Source: an uncultured Chlorobiota bacterium (GTDB taxonomy: Bacteria > Bacteroidota > Kapaibacteriia > OLB7). From it: 10,677 nt of DNA. Below are positions 1 to 6,163 of the stretch, one piece after another. Location of the stretch: assembly GCA_946481475.1 (NCBI GenBank), contig CAMLOB010000089.1, positions 1 through 10,677 on the forward strand, in the 5' to 3' direction. The notes beneath the pieces were generated by a model. The model ran no database searches and was not told where the DNA came from. It worked only from the letters and a program-made list of their open reading frames with translations. A program made the position numbers and the translations under genes. How positions within the stretch are numbered: position 1 is the first letter of the stretch; every line of letters begins with the position of its first letter.

Positions 1-729
1 ATCGTTACCGATGCGCTCGATATGGGAGCGATTGTCGAAACATACGGAGCGGAGGAGGGGGTCGTTATGGCGTTTATTGCCGGGAACGATGTGCTGGAGA
101 TTCCGCAGAACCCTCACAAAGCGATTCAGGCATTATCCGATGCTGAAGCTCAGGGGCGGATTCCAGCCGAGAGAATAGCCGAAAGCGGGGAGCGACTTGA
201 CGGACTGGTTCAATGGAGCATCACGCACGGATGGAGAAAGGACGAGACCGATTTCCGGTACTTTGACCGTGAGGAGAGTCTGGCCCTTGCGTTGCGGGGG
301 GCCGGGAAAGGACTCAGAGTGGAGGGGGTGTTGCCGAACGCCCATGAAGACCCTCTGCCGGTCCTCCTTCTGACCGACGGGAATGAGGATGAATCGGCGG
401 AGCGGGAGGGGATGCTTCGGGAGTTCGGTTATCGGATTGCCGGACGAATTCCTTTCGATGCGGATGTGTCGGTCGGCGCCGGAATCGATCTGCCCGAACG
501 TCTTCTGGTCCTGACCTCGATCAGGCCGCGCGGCGGGGCAGGGACGATCGGGTTGGGCCGGGCTCAACAACGCCTTCTTGCGCGGATCGATCCGTCGGCA
601 TCCGTCCTCCTGAACCTGGGCAACCCCCACCTGCTGGCCGATACGGAGTTTGCCCTGCGGATCGATACGTTCTCTCCCGCCCCCTCAAGTCTTCGGGCCG
701 CCCTGCTACGCCTTGATGAACTGCGATGA
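1..729 (+). CDS. Glycoside hydrolase family 3 protein, NagZ-like (3' part, 5' end outside window)
   Basis: The frame is open from base 1, so the start lies upstream; 242 C-terminal residues are visible. The first visible residues read IVTDALDMGAI. This is the GH3 nucleophile motif, with the catalytic Asp encoded at 10-12. The rest of the barrel follows (AGNDVLEIP, then an arginine-rich helix ending near fragment residue 66). Next comes a C-terminal alpha/beta domain of about 140 residues ending in LLNLGNPHLL...IDTFSPAPSSLRAALLRL, which resembles the GH3 C-terminal domain. This suggests the two-domain type of beta-N-acetylhexosaminidase, which cleaves GlcNAc from muropeptides or other glycans. 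The acid/base His-Asp dyad expected in such enzymes would lie upstream and cannot be checked. Family assignment is firm; substrate is inferred. It stops with TGA at 727-729, just before a REP-rich gap. Confidence 0.85.
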   Translation: MVTDALDMGAIVETYGAEEGVVMAFIAGNDVLEIPQNPHKAIQALSDAEAQGRIPAERIAESGERLDGLVQWSITHGWRKDETDFRYFDREESLALALRGAGKGLRVEGVLPNAHEDPLPVLLLTDGNEDESAEREGMLREFGYRIAGRIPFDADVSVGAGIDLPERLLVLTSIRPRGGAGTIGLGRAQQRLLARIDPSASVLLNLGNPHLLADTEFALRIDTFSPAPSSLRAALLRLDELR

Positions 730-752
730 CAAACACAACACAGGGGGGCAAA

Positions 753-782
753 AACAGGGGCAAAGGTTTTTGCCCCCTACGG
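753..782 (-). repeat. REP-like hairpin with GTAG head, copy 1
   Basis: GGGGCAAA (757-764) and TTTGCCCC (769-776) form an 8-bp perfect stem around a GGTT loop. Read on the minus strand, the hairpin is preceded directly by GTAG (777-780), the head tetranucleotide typical of REP elements mobilised by REP-associated tyrosine transposases. A longer alternative pairing exists: GGGGGCAAAAA (744-754) with TTTTTGCCCCC (767-777), an 11-bp perfect stem. No transposase gene is in the window. Confidence 0.7.
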
Positions 783-839
783 TGCCGGATGCCGCATCTC
801 ATACACTTCTGCACTCTCACACTCCTGCACTCACCCGCA

Positions 840-869
840 AACAGGGGCAAAGATTTTTGCCCCCTACGG
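840..869 (-). repeat. REP-like hairpin with GTAG head, copy 2
   Basis: This is a direct copy of the element 87 bp upstream; over 30 bases the only difference is one base in the loop. The stem is GGGGCAAA (844-851) with TTTGCCCC (856-863) around GATT, and GTAG lies on the minus strand at 864-867. Outer CCCG (834-837) and CGGG (867-870) could extend the pairing. Two head-to-tail copies in one gap are typical of REP clusters. Confidence 0.7.
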
Positions 870-943
870 GTCTGCTCTTCTATGTAACTTCACTCTCCGG
901 TTTCTGTTGTTCCCGGAGGTTTCCTTTCGACTTCACATTCAAT

Positions 944-2851
944 ATGAAATTCGCCATGCGCCATTTCCTTCTGTTCATTCTGCTATCTCTTCCGGTTCTT
1001 TCCCTTTCGGCCCAGCATAGCGAGCTCTCGCCCGAGGAGAGGGGGCGGGAATTTGCCCGCGAAACGCTGCGGGAGAAAATCCGGTTCGATACCGCCACGT
1101 TCCATCTGCTTCCGACGGTCGGTGAGATCCGGTCCCGTTATGCGATGGAAGTCGGGAAAGGGGAGGTTGAAGTCCTTGCCGCAGAACGTGAGGGGGTCGT
1201 CAGCGCCGATCAGGCTCCGGAGTCGGAGGTCCACGCGGCGATCAATCCGCTCGACAGTACAAATATCGTTGTCTCTCCGATCCGTCAGTCGAACGGTTCG
1301 CTGCTCTGCCCGATATACTATACCAAGGATTTCGGAACCTCCTGGACCAAAAGCAGCTACCTGAATCTTCCTCCGCACAATAATGTGACGGTGCTCGGCG
1401 GGGGTGATCCGGTCTTTGCCTTCGATGCCGACGGCCGTGTCTATTTCACCTGGATCAACATCTATGCTTCGAGCAGTTTCCAGACGATCTACTCGGGGAT
1501 GTTCTGGGCATACTCCGATGACGGCGGGGCGACGTGGCGGGAGGAGGAGAACAATCTGGTGGCCCTGGACAGCTCCTCTCTGGGAGGGCCGATCACTCTG
1601 TCGGACAAACAGTGGATGGCGGTCGACCGGACCGGATCGGAGTGGCGAAGCCGACTCTATGTTGCCTTCGTGGAGTTGAACGCCCAGAGCGGCGCCTCGA
1701 AAATTGTGGTGCGGCACATGCAGCCGACGGAGGGGAACATGAGCTTTGCCCAGGAGTCGGTTCCGGTCTCCACGGGTAATTTCAATCTGGTTCAGTTCTC
1801 TTCGATCGACATCGATGCCGACGGATATGTCCACGTCTCCTTCTTCGGCCAGCACCGGACGCAGGGTTGGGGGTTGTGGCACAGTCTCTCGACCGATGGA
1901 GGAGCCTCGTTCTCGACACCGAACCGTATCGCTCCTGTCGCCTTCGGCAGCACCCGTTTCGGAGCTGCGGCCAACAGAAGCATCCAGGGGATTCAGGACG
2001 ACCGGCTCTATCCGGCTCCTCACATCGTCGCCGACAGATCAGCCGGGACCGGAGAATTCGGCGGAGGGACGCTCTACGCCGTCTGGACGGCGCTGGGGAC
2101 GACCGGGGATGAGGGGAACGGATACAACGTCTACTGCGCCCGGTCGACCGACAACGGGACGACCTGGGAGGAACCGGTTGTCGTCCATAATGATGAAAAT
2201 GAGACGGCTACCGATCAGTTCTACTCCAGCGTCAGCGTGAACGGGGAGGGAGTGGTCGCCGTTTCCTGGTACGACAAACGCGAGGACGTCAGCCAGCGGA
2301 TGGCCCACTACCGGGTGGCCTGCTCGTTCGACGGAGGGACGACGTTCGGTCCGAGCGTGGCGGTGACATCGGCCCCCACCGATTTCTCGACGATCGGACG
2401 ACAGAACGGGGATTTCGGCGTCGGCGAGTATACACAGGTCCTGACGACCCCGAACTATGTGATCCCGGTCTGGTCGGACGGACGGAGCGGCAACGGCAAC
2501 ATGGATATTTATGTCGGCTTTGTGCCGATCGACAAGACGTCGCTGAGCGTTGGAGAGCCGGAGCGGGTCTCGGTGGTCGATCGAACCGTCTCCGAGCTTT
2601 CTCTCGGACCGAATCCGGTCTCCGGTACTGAGAGCCGGTTGCGGTTCAGGCTGACGAGGGGAGGAGTTGTGACGGTTGCGGTGGTGGATGTTGCCGGTCG
2701 CGAAGTGCTGCAACCGGTTCCGGGAGAGTTCCGTGCCGCTGGAGAACATGAAGTGGCGATTCCGACATCGGGACTGACCGGCGGAGATTATTTCGTTAGC
2801 GTTCGGACGAGCGACGGGGTGGTGATGCGGAAGCTGACGGTGGTGCGGTAG
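944..2851 (+). CDS. Secreted Asp-box (BNR/sialidase-like) propeller protein with T9SS sorting domain
   Basis: The start at 944 gives 635 residues and puts a signal peptide at the N-terminus: MKFAMRH, then a hydrophobic core, with likely cleavage after Ala23 (LSLSA/Q). The frame is open farther upstream, but that would run through the GH3 gene and both REPs. Five Asp-box motifs of the S-x-D-x-G-x-(T/S)-(W/F) kind sit near residues 126-134, 190-198, 315-323, 400-408 and 460-468, marking a sialidase-like beta-propeller. Residues about 552-635 (LGPNPVSG..., VVDVAGREV, GLTGGDYFVSVRTSDGVVMRKL) resemble the type A C-terminal sorting domain of type IX secretion substrates, so the protein is probably exported across the outer membrane and released or surface-anchored. 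I see no FRIP motif or clear sialidase arginine triad, so enzyme activity is not claimed. ATG at 956 is an alternative start. Confidence 0.85.
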   Translation: MKFAMRHFLLFILLSLPVLSLSAQHSELSPEERGREFARETLREKIRFDTATFHLLPTVGEIRSRYAMEVGKGEVEVLAAEREGVVSADQAPESEVHAAINPLDSTNIVVSPIRQSNGSLLCPIYYTKDFGTSWTKSSYLNLPPHNNVTVLGGGDPVFAFDADGRVYFTWINIYASSSFQTIYSGMFWAYSDDGGATWREEENNLVALDSSSLGGPITLSDKQWMAVDRTGSEWRSRLYVAFVELNAQSGASKIVVRHMQPTEGNMSFAQESVPVSTGNFNLVQFSSIDIDADGYVHVSFFGQHRTQGWGLWHSLSTDGGASFSTPNRIAPVAFGSTRFGAAANRSIQGIQDDRLYPAPHIVADRSAGTGEFGGGTLYAVWTALGTTGDEGNGYNVYCARSTDNGTTWEEPVVVHNDENETATDQFYSSVSVNGEGVVAVSWYDKREDVSQRMAHYRVACSFDGGTTFGPSVAVTSAPTDFSTIGRQNGDFGVGEYTQVLTTPNYVIPVWSDGRSGNGNMDIYVGFVPIDKTSLSVGEPERVSVVDRTVSELSLGPNPVSGTESRLRFRLTRGGVVTVAVVDVAGREVLQPVPGEFRAAGEHEVAIPTSGLTGGDYFVSVRTSDGVVMRKLTVVR

Positions 2852-2869
2852 GGATTGCCGGTGTAAAAC

Positions 2870-2951
2870 GTACGCGGATGACGCGGATCGGGACGGATGG
2901 AGACGGATTCGGATCCGCGTTCATCCGTCCCGATCCGTCTTATCCGTGTAC
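2870..2951. repeat. 82-bp near-perfect palindrome built on CGGAT/ATCCG
   Basis: The two 41-base arms meet at 2910/2911. Pairing each base with its partner leaves three mismatches (2902/2919, 2903/2918, 2882/2939) and five G-T pairs; all other pairs are Watson-Crick. The arms are a spaced series of CGGAT words with reverse-complement ATCCG words, ending in GTAC on both sides. It begins 19 bp after the propeller stop codon and could act as a transcription-ending or mRNA 3'-stabilising hairpin, but no T-run follows. It may belong to the dispersed 'ACGGAT' repeats I recall from other bacterial genomes. Confidence 0.75.
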
Positions 2952-3009
2952 TATTTCCACCCCCGCATTCCCCCGCTTTTCCTTCCTCTTTGTACTTTTA
3001 CCGATCGAA

Positions 3010-3039
3010 CGGGAAGAGGGGACGATATCGTTCTTCCCG
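3010..3039. promoter_or_regulatory. Inverted repeat upstream of the AtuA-family gene
   Basis: CGGGAAGA (3010-3017) and TCTTCCCG (3032-3039) are perfect 8-bp inverted arms, 14 bp apart, with a second small palindrome CGATATCG (3023-3030) between them. The dyad lies 42 bp before the ATG at 3081 and just upstream of a TTGACA (3047-3052). It could be an operator or a hairpin in a leader; neither can be decided here. Confidence 0.35.
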
Positions 3040-3080
3040 CAATCCGTTGACAAACGCCATTTTTCATCGATTCGCATACC

Positions 3081-4445
3081 ATGAAAGAACGTATTCGCAT
3101 CGCCTCCGGGCAGGGATTCTGGGGAGATCTGCTCTCCGCACCGAAGGATCAGGTCACCCAAGGACCGGTCGACTATCTGGTGATGGACTATCTGGCCGAG
3201 GTGACCATGTCGATCATGCAGAAGCAGAAGCTGCGGAATCCCGACCTCGGCTATGCCCGCGATCTGGTCACAACGATCGACGAAATCCTGCCGACCCTTG
3301 CCGAGAAGAACATCAAAATGATCACCAACGGCGGCGGGGTGAATCTGGAGGCGTGTCGCGATGCGATTCTGGAGGTTGCCCGCAAGCACGGGATTCCGCT
3401 GAAGCTGGGAATCGTCACCGGCGACAACATCCTCGATGATATCGACGAATTGACGGCTGCCGGGGCGGAGTTGAAGAATATGGAATCGGGAGAGGAGCTG
3501 GGGCCGGTGCGGGGGAAACTTCTCTCGGCGAACGTCTATCTGGGGGCCGCACCGGTAGTGGAGGCCCTGCGGAGGGGAGCGCAGATCGTCATCACCGGAC
3601 GAACGACCGATACGGGACTGACGCTGGCGCCGATGATTCACGAGTTCGGTTGGGAAATGAACGACTGGGACAAAATGGCGGCCGGGACGATTGCCGGTCA
3701 TATCATCGAATGTGGCGCCCAGGCCAGCGGCGGGAACTATATGGGAGACTGGCGGGGCGTTCCCGATATGGCGAACGTCGGTTTCCCGATCATCGAGGCC
3801 TCACCGAGCGGCGAGTTCCGGGTGACCAAGCATGAGGGGACCGGGGGGCTGGTCTCGCGCGGGACGGTGGCCGAGCAATGTCTCTACGAGATCGGCGATC
3901 CGAAAGAGTACATCACACCCGACGTTATCGCCGACTTCACCACGATCAATCTGGAGGATGAAGGGAACGACCGGGTCCGGGTCTACGGGATCAAGGGACG
4001 GGAGAATACCCCCTTCTACAAGGTTTCGATGAGCTACTCCGACGGCTACTCGGCTTTTGCGACGCTCGGCTACGCCTGGCCGGAGGCGCTGGACAAGGCG
4101 AGGGCTGCCGACGGTATTCTGCGTCAGCGTCTGGCGAATCTCGGGCTGGAGTTCGAGGAAGTTCGGACCGAGTACATCGGCTACAATGCATGTCACGGAC
4201 CCCTCTCCGAGACTGTGAATCCCGATCCGCAGGAAGTGATGCTCCGCGTAGGCGTTCGCGGACAGGATCGCGACGCGGTGGAGCGGTTCGGCAAGGAGAT
4301 CGCCCCGCTGATTCTGACCGGTCCGCCGAACGTCACCGGCTTTGCCGGGGGGCGTCCCCGTCCCTCCGACGTCGTGGCCTACTGGCCGGCCCTGATCGAA
4401 AAGACGTTGATCGATCCGCGGATTCGGATTGAAGTGGTTGAGTAG
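3081..4445 (+). CDS. AtuA-family (acyclic terpene utilisation, DUF1446) protein
   Basis: This 454-residue protein matches the AtuA/DUF1446 core over its whole length. Features seen are an N-terminal IASGQGFWGD, ITNGGGVN (81-88), TGDNILDD (113-120), ANVYLGAAPVVEAL (150-163), ITGRTTDTGLTLAPM (171-185), HIIECGAQASGGNYMGDW (207-224), TKHEGTGGLVSRGTVAEQ (249-266) and a C-terminal GGRPRPSDVVAYWPAL. AtuA is needed for citronellol/geraniol catabolism in Pseudomonas, but the reaction of the family is not settled. Many members carry a C-terminal domain of about 100 residues or a separate small partner; neither is present here. No acyl-CoA carboxylase, dehydrogenase or hydratase gene lies nearby, so terpene use is not supported by context. 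There is no Shine-Dalgarno before the ATG. Confidence 0.85.
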   Translation: MKERIRIASGQGFWGDLLSAPKDQVTQGPVDYLVMDYLAEVTMSIMQKQKLRNPDLGYARDLVTTIDEILPTLAEKNIKMITNGGGVNLEACRDAILEVARKHGIPLKLGIVTGDNILDDIDELTAAGAELKNMESGEELGPVRGKLLSANVYLGAAPVVEALRRGAQIVITGRTTDTGLTLAPMIHEFGWEMNDWDKMAAGTIAGHIIECGAQASGGNYMGDWRGVPDMANVGFPIIEASPSGEFRVTKHEGTGGLVSRGTVAEQCLYEIGDPKEYITPDVIADFTTINLEDEGNDRVRVYGIKGRENTPFYKVSMSYSDGYSAFATLGYAWPEALDKARAADGILRQRLANLGLEFEEVRTEYIGYNACHGPLSETVNPDPQEVMLRVGVRGQDRDAVERFGKEIAPLILTGPPNVTGFAGGRPRPSDVVAYWPALIEKTLIDPRIRIEVVE

Positions 4446-4571
4446 AGTTCATAGAGAGGGGAGTTTATAGAGTTCATAGAGTAGGAGTTCAATCCGGACG
4501 AATATGTTCTTTCATAACTCTACGAACTCTCCACTCTATACACTCTATGAACTCCCAGCTCCATGAACTCT
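4444..4571. repeat. Long hairpin of degenerate GAGTTCATAGAG repeats between convergent genes
   Basis: Arms 4444-4482 and 4533-4571 (39 bp each) match as inverted repeats at 33 of 39 positions, leaving a 50-nt loop. The best part pairs 4459-4482 with 4533-4556. The arms contain the 12-mer GAGTTCATAGAG at 4445-4456 and 4470-4481, its exact reverse complement at 4543-4554, and one-base variants of that complement at 4518-4529 and 4559-4570. The hairpin fills the gap between the stop codons of the AtuA-family gene (+) and thrE (-), so it could end transcription from both sides. Confidence 0.7.
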
Positions 4572-4575
4572 CCTC

Positions 4576-5820
4576 TCATATCGCCCTCTTCGGCGGCAAC
4601 AACACATTCGCCAGGAGCAGTCCGGTGACGATGGCGATGCCGATGATGGCGACGTTGAAAGCCAGTTCGATGCCGGCGACCACGTCCTGTTCCATGAACG
4701 TCGTCAGGCTGCGGTAGCCGATGCTGCCGGGGACCAGAAGGATGAGGCCCGGGGCGATCAGGACCGCCGACGGGCGGCGGAAGAGTCGGGAGAGAAGATT
4801 TGCGCAGATTCCGAGCGTGATGGCTCCGATAAAGGCGCCGAGTTCCGGACCGAACTGTCCCGTACCGAGTCGGGCCACGACAAAGGCGATGAAGGCACCG
4901 CCGGCGATCAGCGGGAAATCGCGGGGACGTCCCTGCAGACCGATCATCACGGCCACCGGAAACAGAAGAACGGATATCCAGAGTGTTACGTCCGGAAGCG
5001 GGAGAGGAGCGGCCGTCGGGAACGTCTCGAAAAGCGTATCGGCCACCCGGTTGCCGAGGGCGGTGCCGAAGGCGATCCCCAGAAAGGCCATCACCGCCCC
5101 GGTCAGTCGGGCCGCCCCGGAGACGAGGTGGCCTGAGGCGATCTCGGTCATCGCCGTCGTCAGCCGCATACCGGGGATCAGCAGGATCAGTCCGGCAAGC
5201 GTCGCGACAAAGACCGAAAACGGGGAGAAGAAGTGGGCGGCAGCAACAGCAAGTGCAGCGGCGCACAGTGCGGCGACGATCTCGAAGACCCGCCTGCGGG
5301 CCTCCTGTCGGACGAAAAAAGGGCCGAGGATTCCGAGCAGTACGCCGATCGCTCCGGCCACAACAATCTCTCTCCATCCCCCTCCGAAGATCCTGGCTGC
5401 AATTGCCGTTCCCAGTCCGGAACCGATCAGCGAAATCCACCCGCCGTAGCGGTTCGGTTGTCCGGTGATCTCATCGAGTTGCTGTTTTGCCGTGTGAATG
5501 GTGACTTCCCGCAGGATGATCTTCTCGGCCAGCTCATCCAGCAGGCTCAGCTTCTCCAGGTTCACGTCTCCGGTCTCCCCCCGCATCATACTGGTCCGGT
5601 GGGCTTCCGGTCGACCGAACGAGGCGAAGATACTTGTCGGAAGGGCGAAGAACTCCCCCTGCAATCCGAGGCGTTCCATAATCATCGTCATCGTCTGTTC
5701 AAGCCGGTGGGCCGGGGTCCCGTATCGATGCAGGGCCAGCGCAAGCTGCAGGACAAAGACCTCGCGGGGATCGAAGTGCTCGGGCGGACCGGATATGATG
5801 TGGTAGTCGGTGTCGGGCAT
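4576..5820 (-). CDS. thrE: Threonine/serine exporter, ThrE family (both domains fused)
   Basis: With the ATG at 5818-5820 the protein has 414 residues. Residues 1-120 are the cytoplasmic N-terminal region of the ThrE (DUF1212) domain, with PTSIFASFG (61-69) and a helical segment KLSLLDELAEKI. Then come about ten hydrophobic segments. The first membrane block includes LIPGMRLTTAMTEIASGHLVSGAARL (214-239); the second, from about residue 275, resembles the ThrE C-terminal (DUF3815) domain and ends in LLVPGSIGYRS (361-371) and LLLANVLLPPKR. ThrE proteins export L-threonine and L-serine across the inner membrane using the proton motive force. Some species split the two halves into separate genes; here they are one chain. 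The frame stays open to a TTG at 5917-5919, but the upstream residues do not look ThrE-like, so the ATG is preferred. It faces the AtuA-family gene and diverges from hsp20. Confidence 0.88.
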   Translation of the reverse strand: MPDTDYHIISGPPEHFDPREVFVLQLALALHRYGTPAHRLEQTMTMIMERLGLQGEFFALPTSIFASFGRPEAHRTSMMRGETGDVNLEKLSLLDELAEKIILREVTIHTAKQQLDEITGQPNRYGGWISLIGSGLGTAIAARIFGGGWREIVVAGAIGVLLGILGPFFVRQEARRRVFEIVAALCAAALAVAAAHFFSPFSVFVATLAGLILLIPGMRLTTAMTEIASGHLVSGAARLTGAVMAFLGIAFGTALGNRVADTLFETFPTAAPLPLPDVTLWISVLLFPVAVMIGLQGRPRDFPLIAGGAFIAFVVARLGTGQFGPELGAFIGAITLGICANLLSRLFRRPSAVLIAPGLILLVPGSIGYRSLTTFMEQDVVAGIELAFNVAIIGIAIVTGLLLANVLLPPKRAI

Positions 5821-5886
5821 GGAAACGATGGTGCCGGTTTCGAAGACCGGAGTATCACGCGAATCGCTGACTGAACTTTTCGGCGG

Positions 5887-5919
5887 CAAAATACGGTTCC
5901 CCGGGGCGACTCCCTGCAA
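5887..5919 (-). promoter_or_regulatory. Candidate promoter for thrE
   Basis: On the minus strand, TTGCAG (5914-5919) is followed after 20 bp by TATTTTG (5887-5893), resembling the Bacteroidota TTTG/TAnnTTTG promoter pattern. It would give a leader of roughly 60 nt before the thrE ATG. The match is imperfect and could be chance. Confidence 0.25.
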
Positions 5920-5997
5920 CTGACTTTGTCATCCTGAAATTTTCTCAGACCTCTTCTGCATTTCTGACTTCCGTTTCGTTCAACTTTTCCGACCGGT

Positions 5998-6014
5998 CCG
6001 GACATCATGTCCGG
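5998..6014. promoter_or_regulatory. 17-bp perfect palindrome CCGGACAT-C-ATGTCCGG
   Basis: Two perfect 8-bp half sites flank one central base. The palindrome sits between the candidate promoters of the divergent thrE and hsp20 genes, where a dimeric regulator could act on either gene. No regulator is encoded in the window, so the role is inferred from position and symmetry only. Confidence 0.4.
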
Positions 6015-6045
6015 TGGCGATGCGGACAGAGGGAAAAATCTGCGG

Positions 6046-6074
6046 TTTTGCGGAACGGCACGCCGATTGATAAT
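6046..6074 (+). promoter_or_regulatory. Candidate promoter for hsp20
   Basis: TGATAAT (6068-6074) contains a good -10-like GATAAT. TTTTGC (6046-6051) sits 17 bp upstream of that hexamer as a weak -35; TTGCGG (6048-6053) is an alternative with shorter spacing. A transcript would start near 6081 with a leader of about 80 nt. Confidence 0.3.
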
Positions 6075-6152
6075 CACTTCGGTAAACGGAGAGCTTCGGC
6101 TCGATCAACGTGAGTATTCCTTACCATAACATTCAATCAAATCCATTCAGGT

Positions 6153-6158
6153 GGAGGT
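6153..6158 (+). promoter_or_regulatory. Strong Shine-Dalgarno of hsp20
   Basis: GGAGGT lies 5 nt before the ATG at 6164 and fixes that start against the in-frame ATG-less upstream extension to 6110. It is the only strong, well-spaced Shine-Dalgarno I found in the window. TCCA (6142-6145) could pair with TGGA (6152-6155) and cover part of it. Confidence 0.75.
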
Positions 6159-6163
6159 ACGAT

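Larger units (their letters stand above)
730..943. other. Intergenic region with REP-like hairpins
   Basis: This gap of 214 bp lies between the GH3 gene and the propeller gene, both on the plus strand. It holds two REP-like hairpins (listed separately). Between them, roughly 800-834, is a CACT/CTGCACTC-rich low-complexity stretch in which CTGCACTC occurs at 809-816 and 825-832. A GGAGGT at 915-920 lies 23 nt before the chosen ATG, too far for a standard ribosome binding site. I see no small gene here. Confidence 0.6.
5821..6163. other. Divergent regulatory region between thrE and hsp20
   Basis: These 343 bp have no convincing gene. They hold a candidate promoter toward thrE (5887-5919), a perfect 17-bp palindrome (5998-6014), a candidate promoter toward hsp20 (6046-6074), a UUCG-capped hairpin in the presumed hsp20 leader (6091-6102) and a strong Shine-Dalgarno. 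No CIRCE element is visible, and no clear sigma-32-type promoter. Confidence 0.5.

Noticed and set aside
753..869. CRISPR-like pair of direct repeats
   Set aside because: There are only two copies, the repeats carry a strong palindrome with a GTAG head, and the spacer of 57 bp is low-complexity. REP elements explain them better.
650..943. Upstream extension of the propeller gene frame
   Set aside because: It would overlap the GH3 gene and read through both REP hairpins, and would bury the signal peptide about 98 residues inside the protein.
983..2023. Long minus-strand open frame (346 codons) opposite the propeller gene
   Set aside because: Its translation is rich in Arg, Asp and Pro without any domain pattern, and it lies antisense to a gene with signal peptide, Asp boxes and sorting domain. 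High GC content makes such shadows common.
2039..2749. Minus-strand open frame of 236 codons within the propeller gene
   Set aside because: No recognisable motif; it is a shadow of the real coding frame.
3047..3079. Full promoter for the AtuA-family gene from TTGACA
   Set aside because: No acceptable -10 box lies 16-19 bp downstream; the nearest candidate (GCATAC, 3074-3079) is 21 bp away. Only the -35-like hexamer is supported.
2897..3439. Plus-strand open frame across the palindrome and the start of the AtuA-family gene
   Set aside because: It is an out-of-frame shadow of the AtuA-family gene with an Arg-rich tail, and no family features.
4520..5440. Minus-strand open frame of 306 codons overlapping thrE in another frame
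   Set aside because: The translation is an Arg/Gly/Pro-rich shadow. The thrE frame carries family motifs and membrane segments across the same bases.
5821..5919. N-terminal extension of thrE starting at TTG
   Set aside because: The 33 extra residues show no family similarity and overlap a candidate promoter. The ATG at 5818-5820 fits ThrE lengths better.
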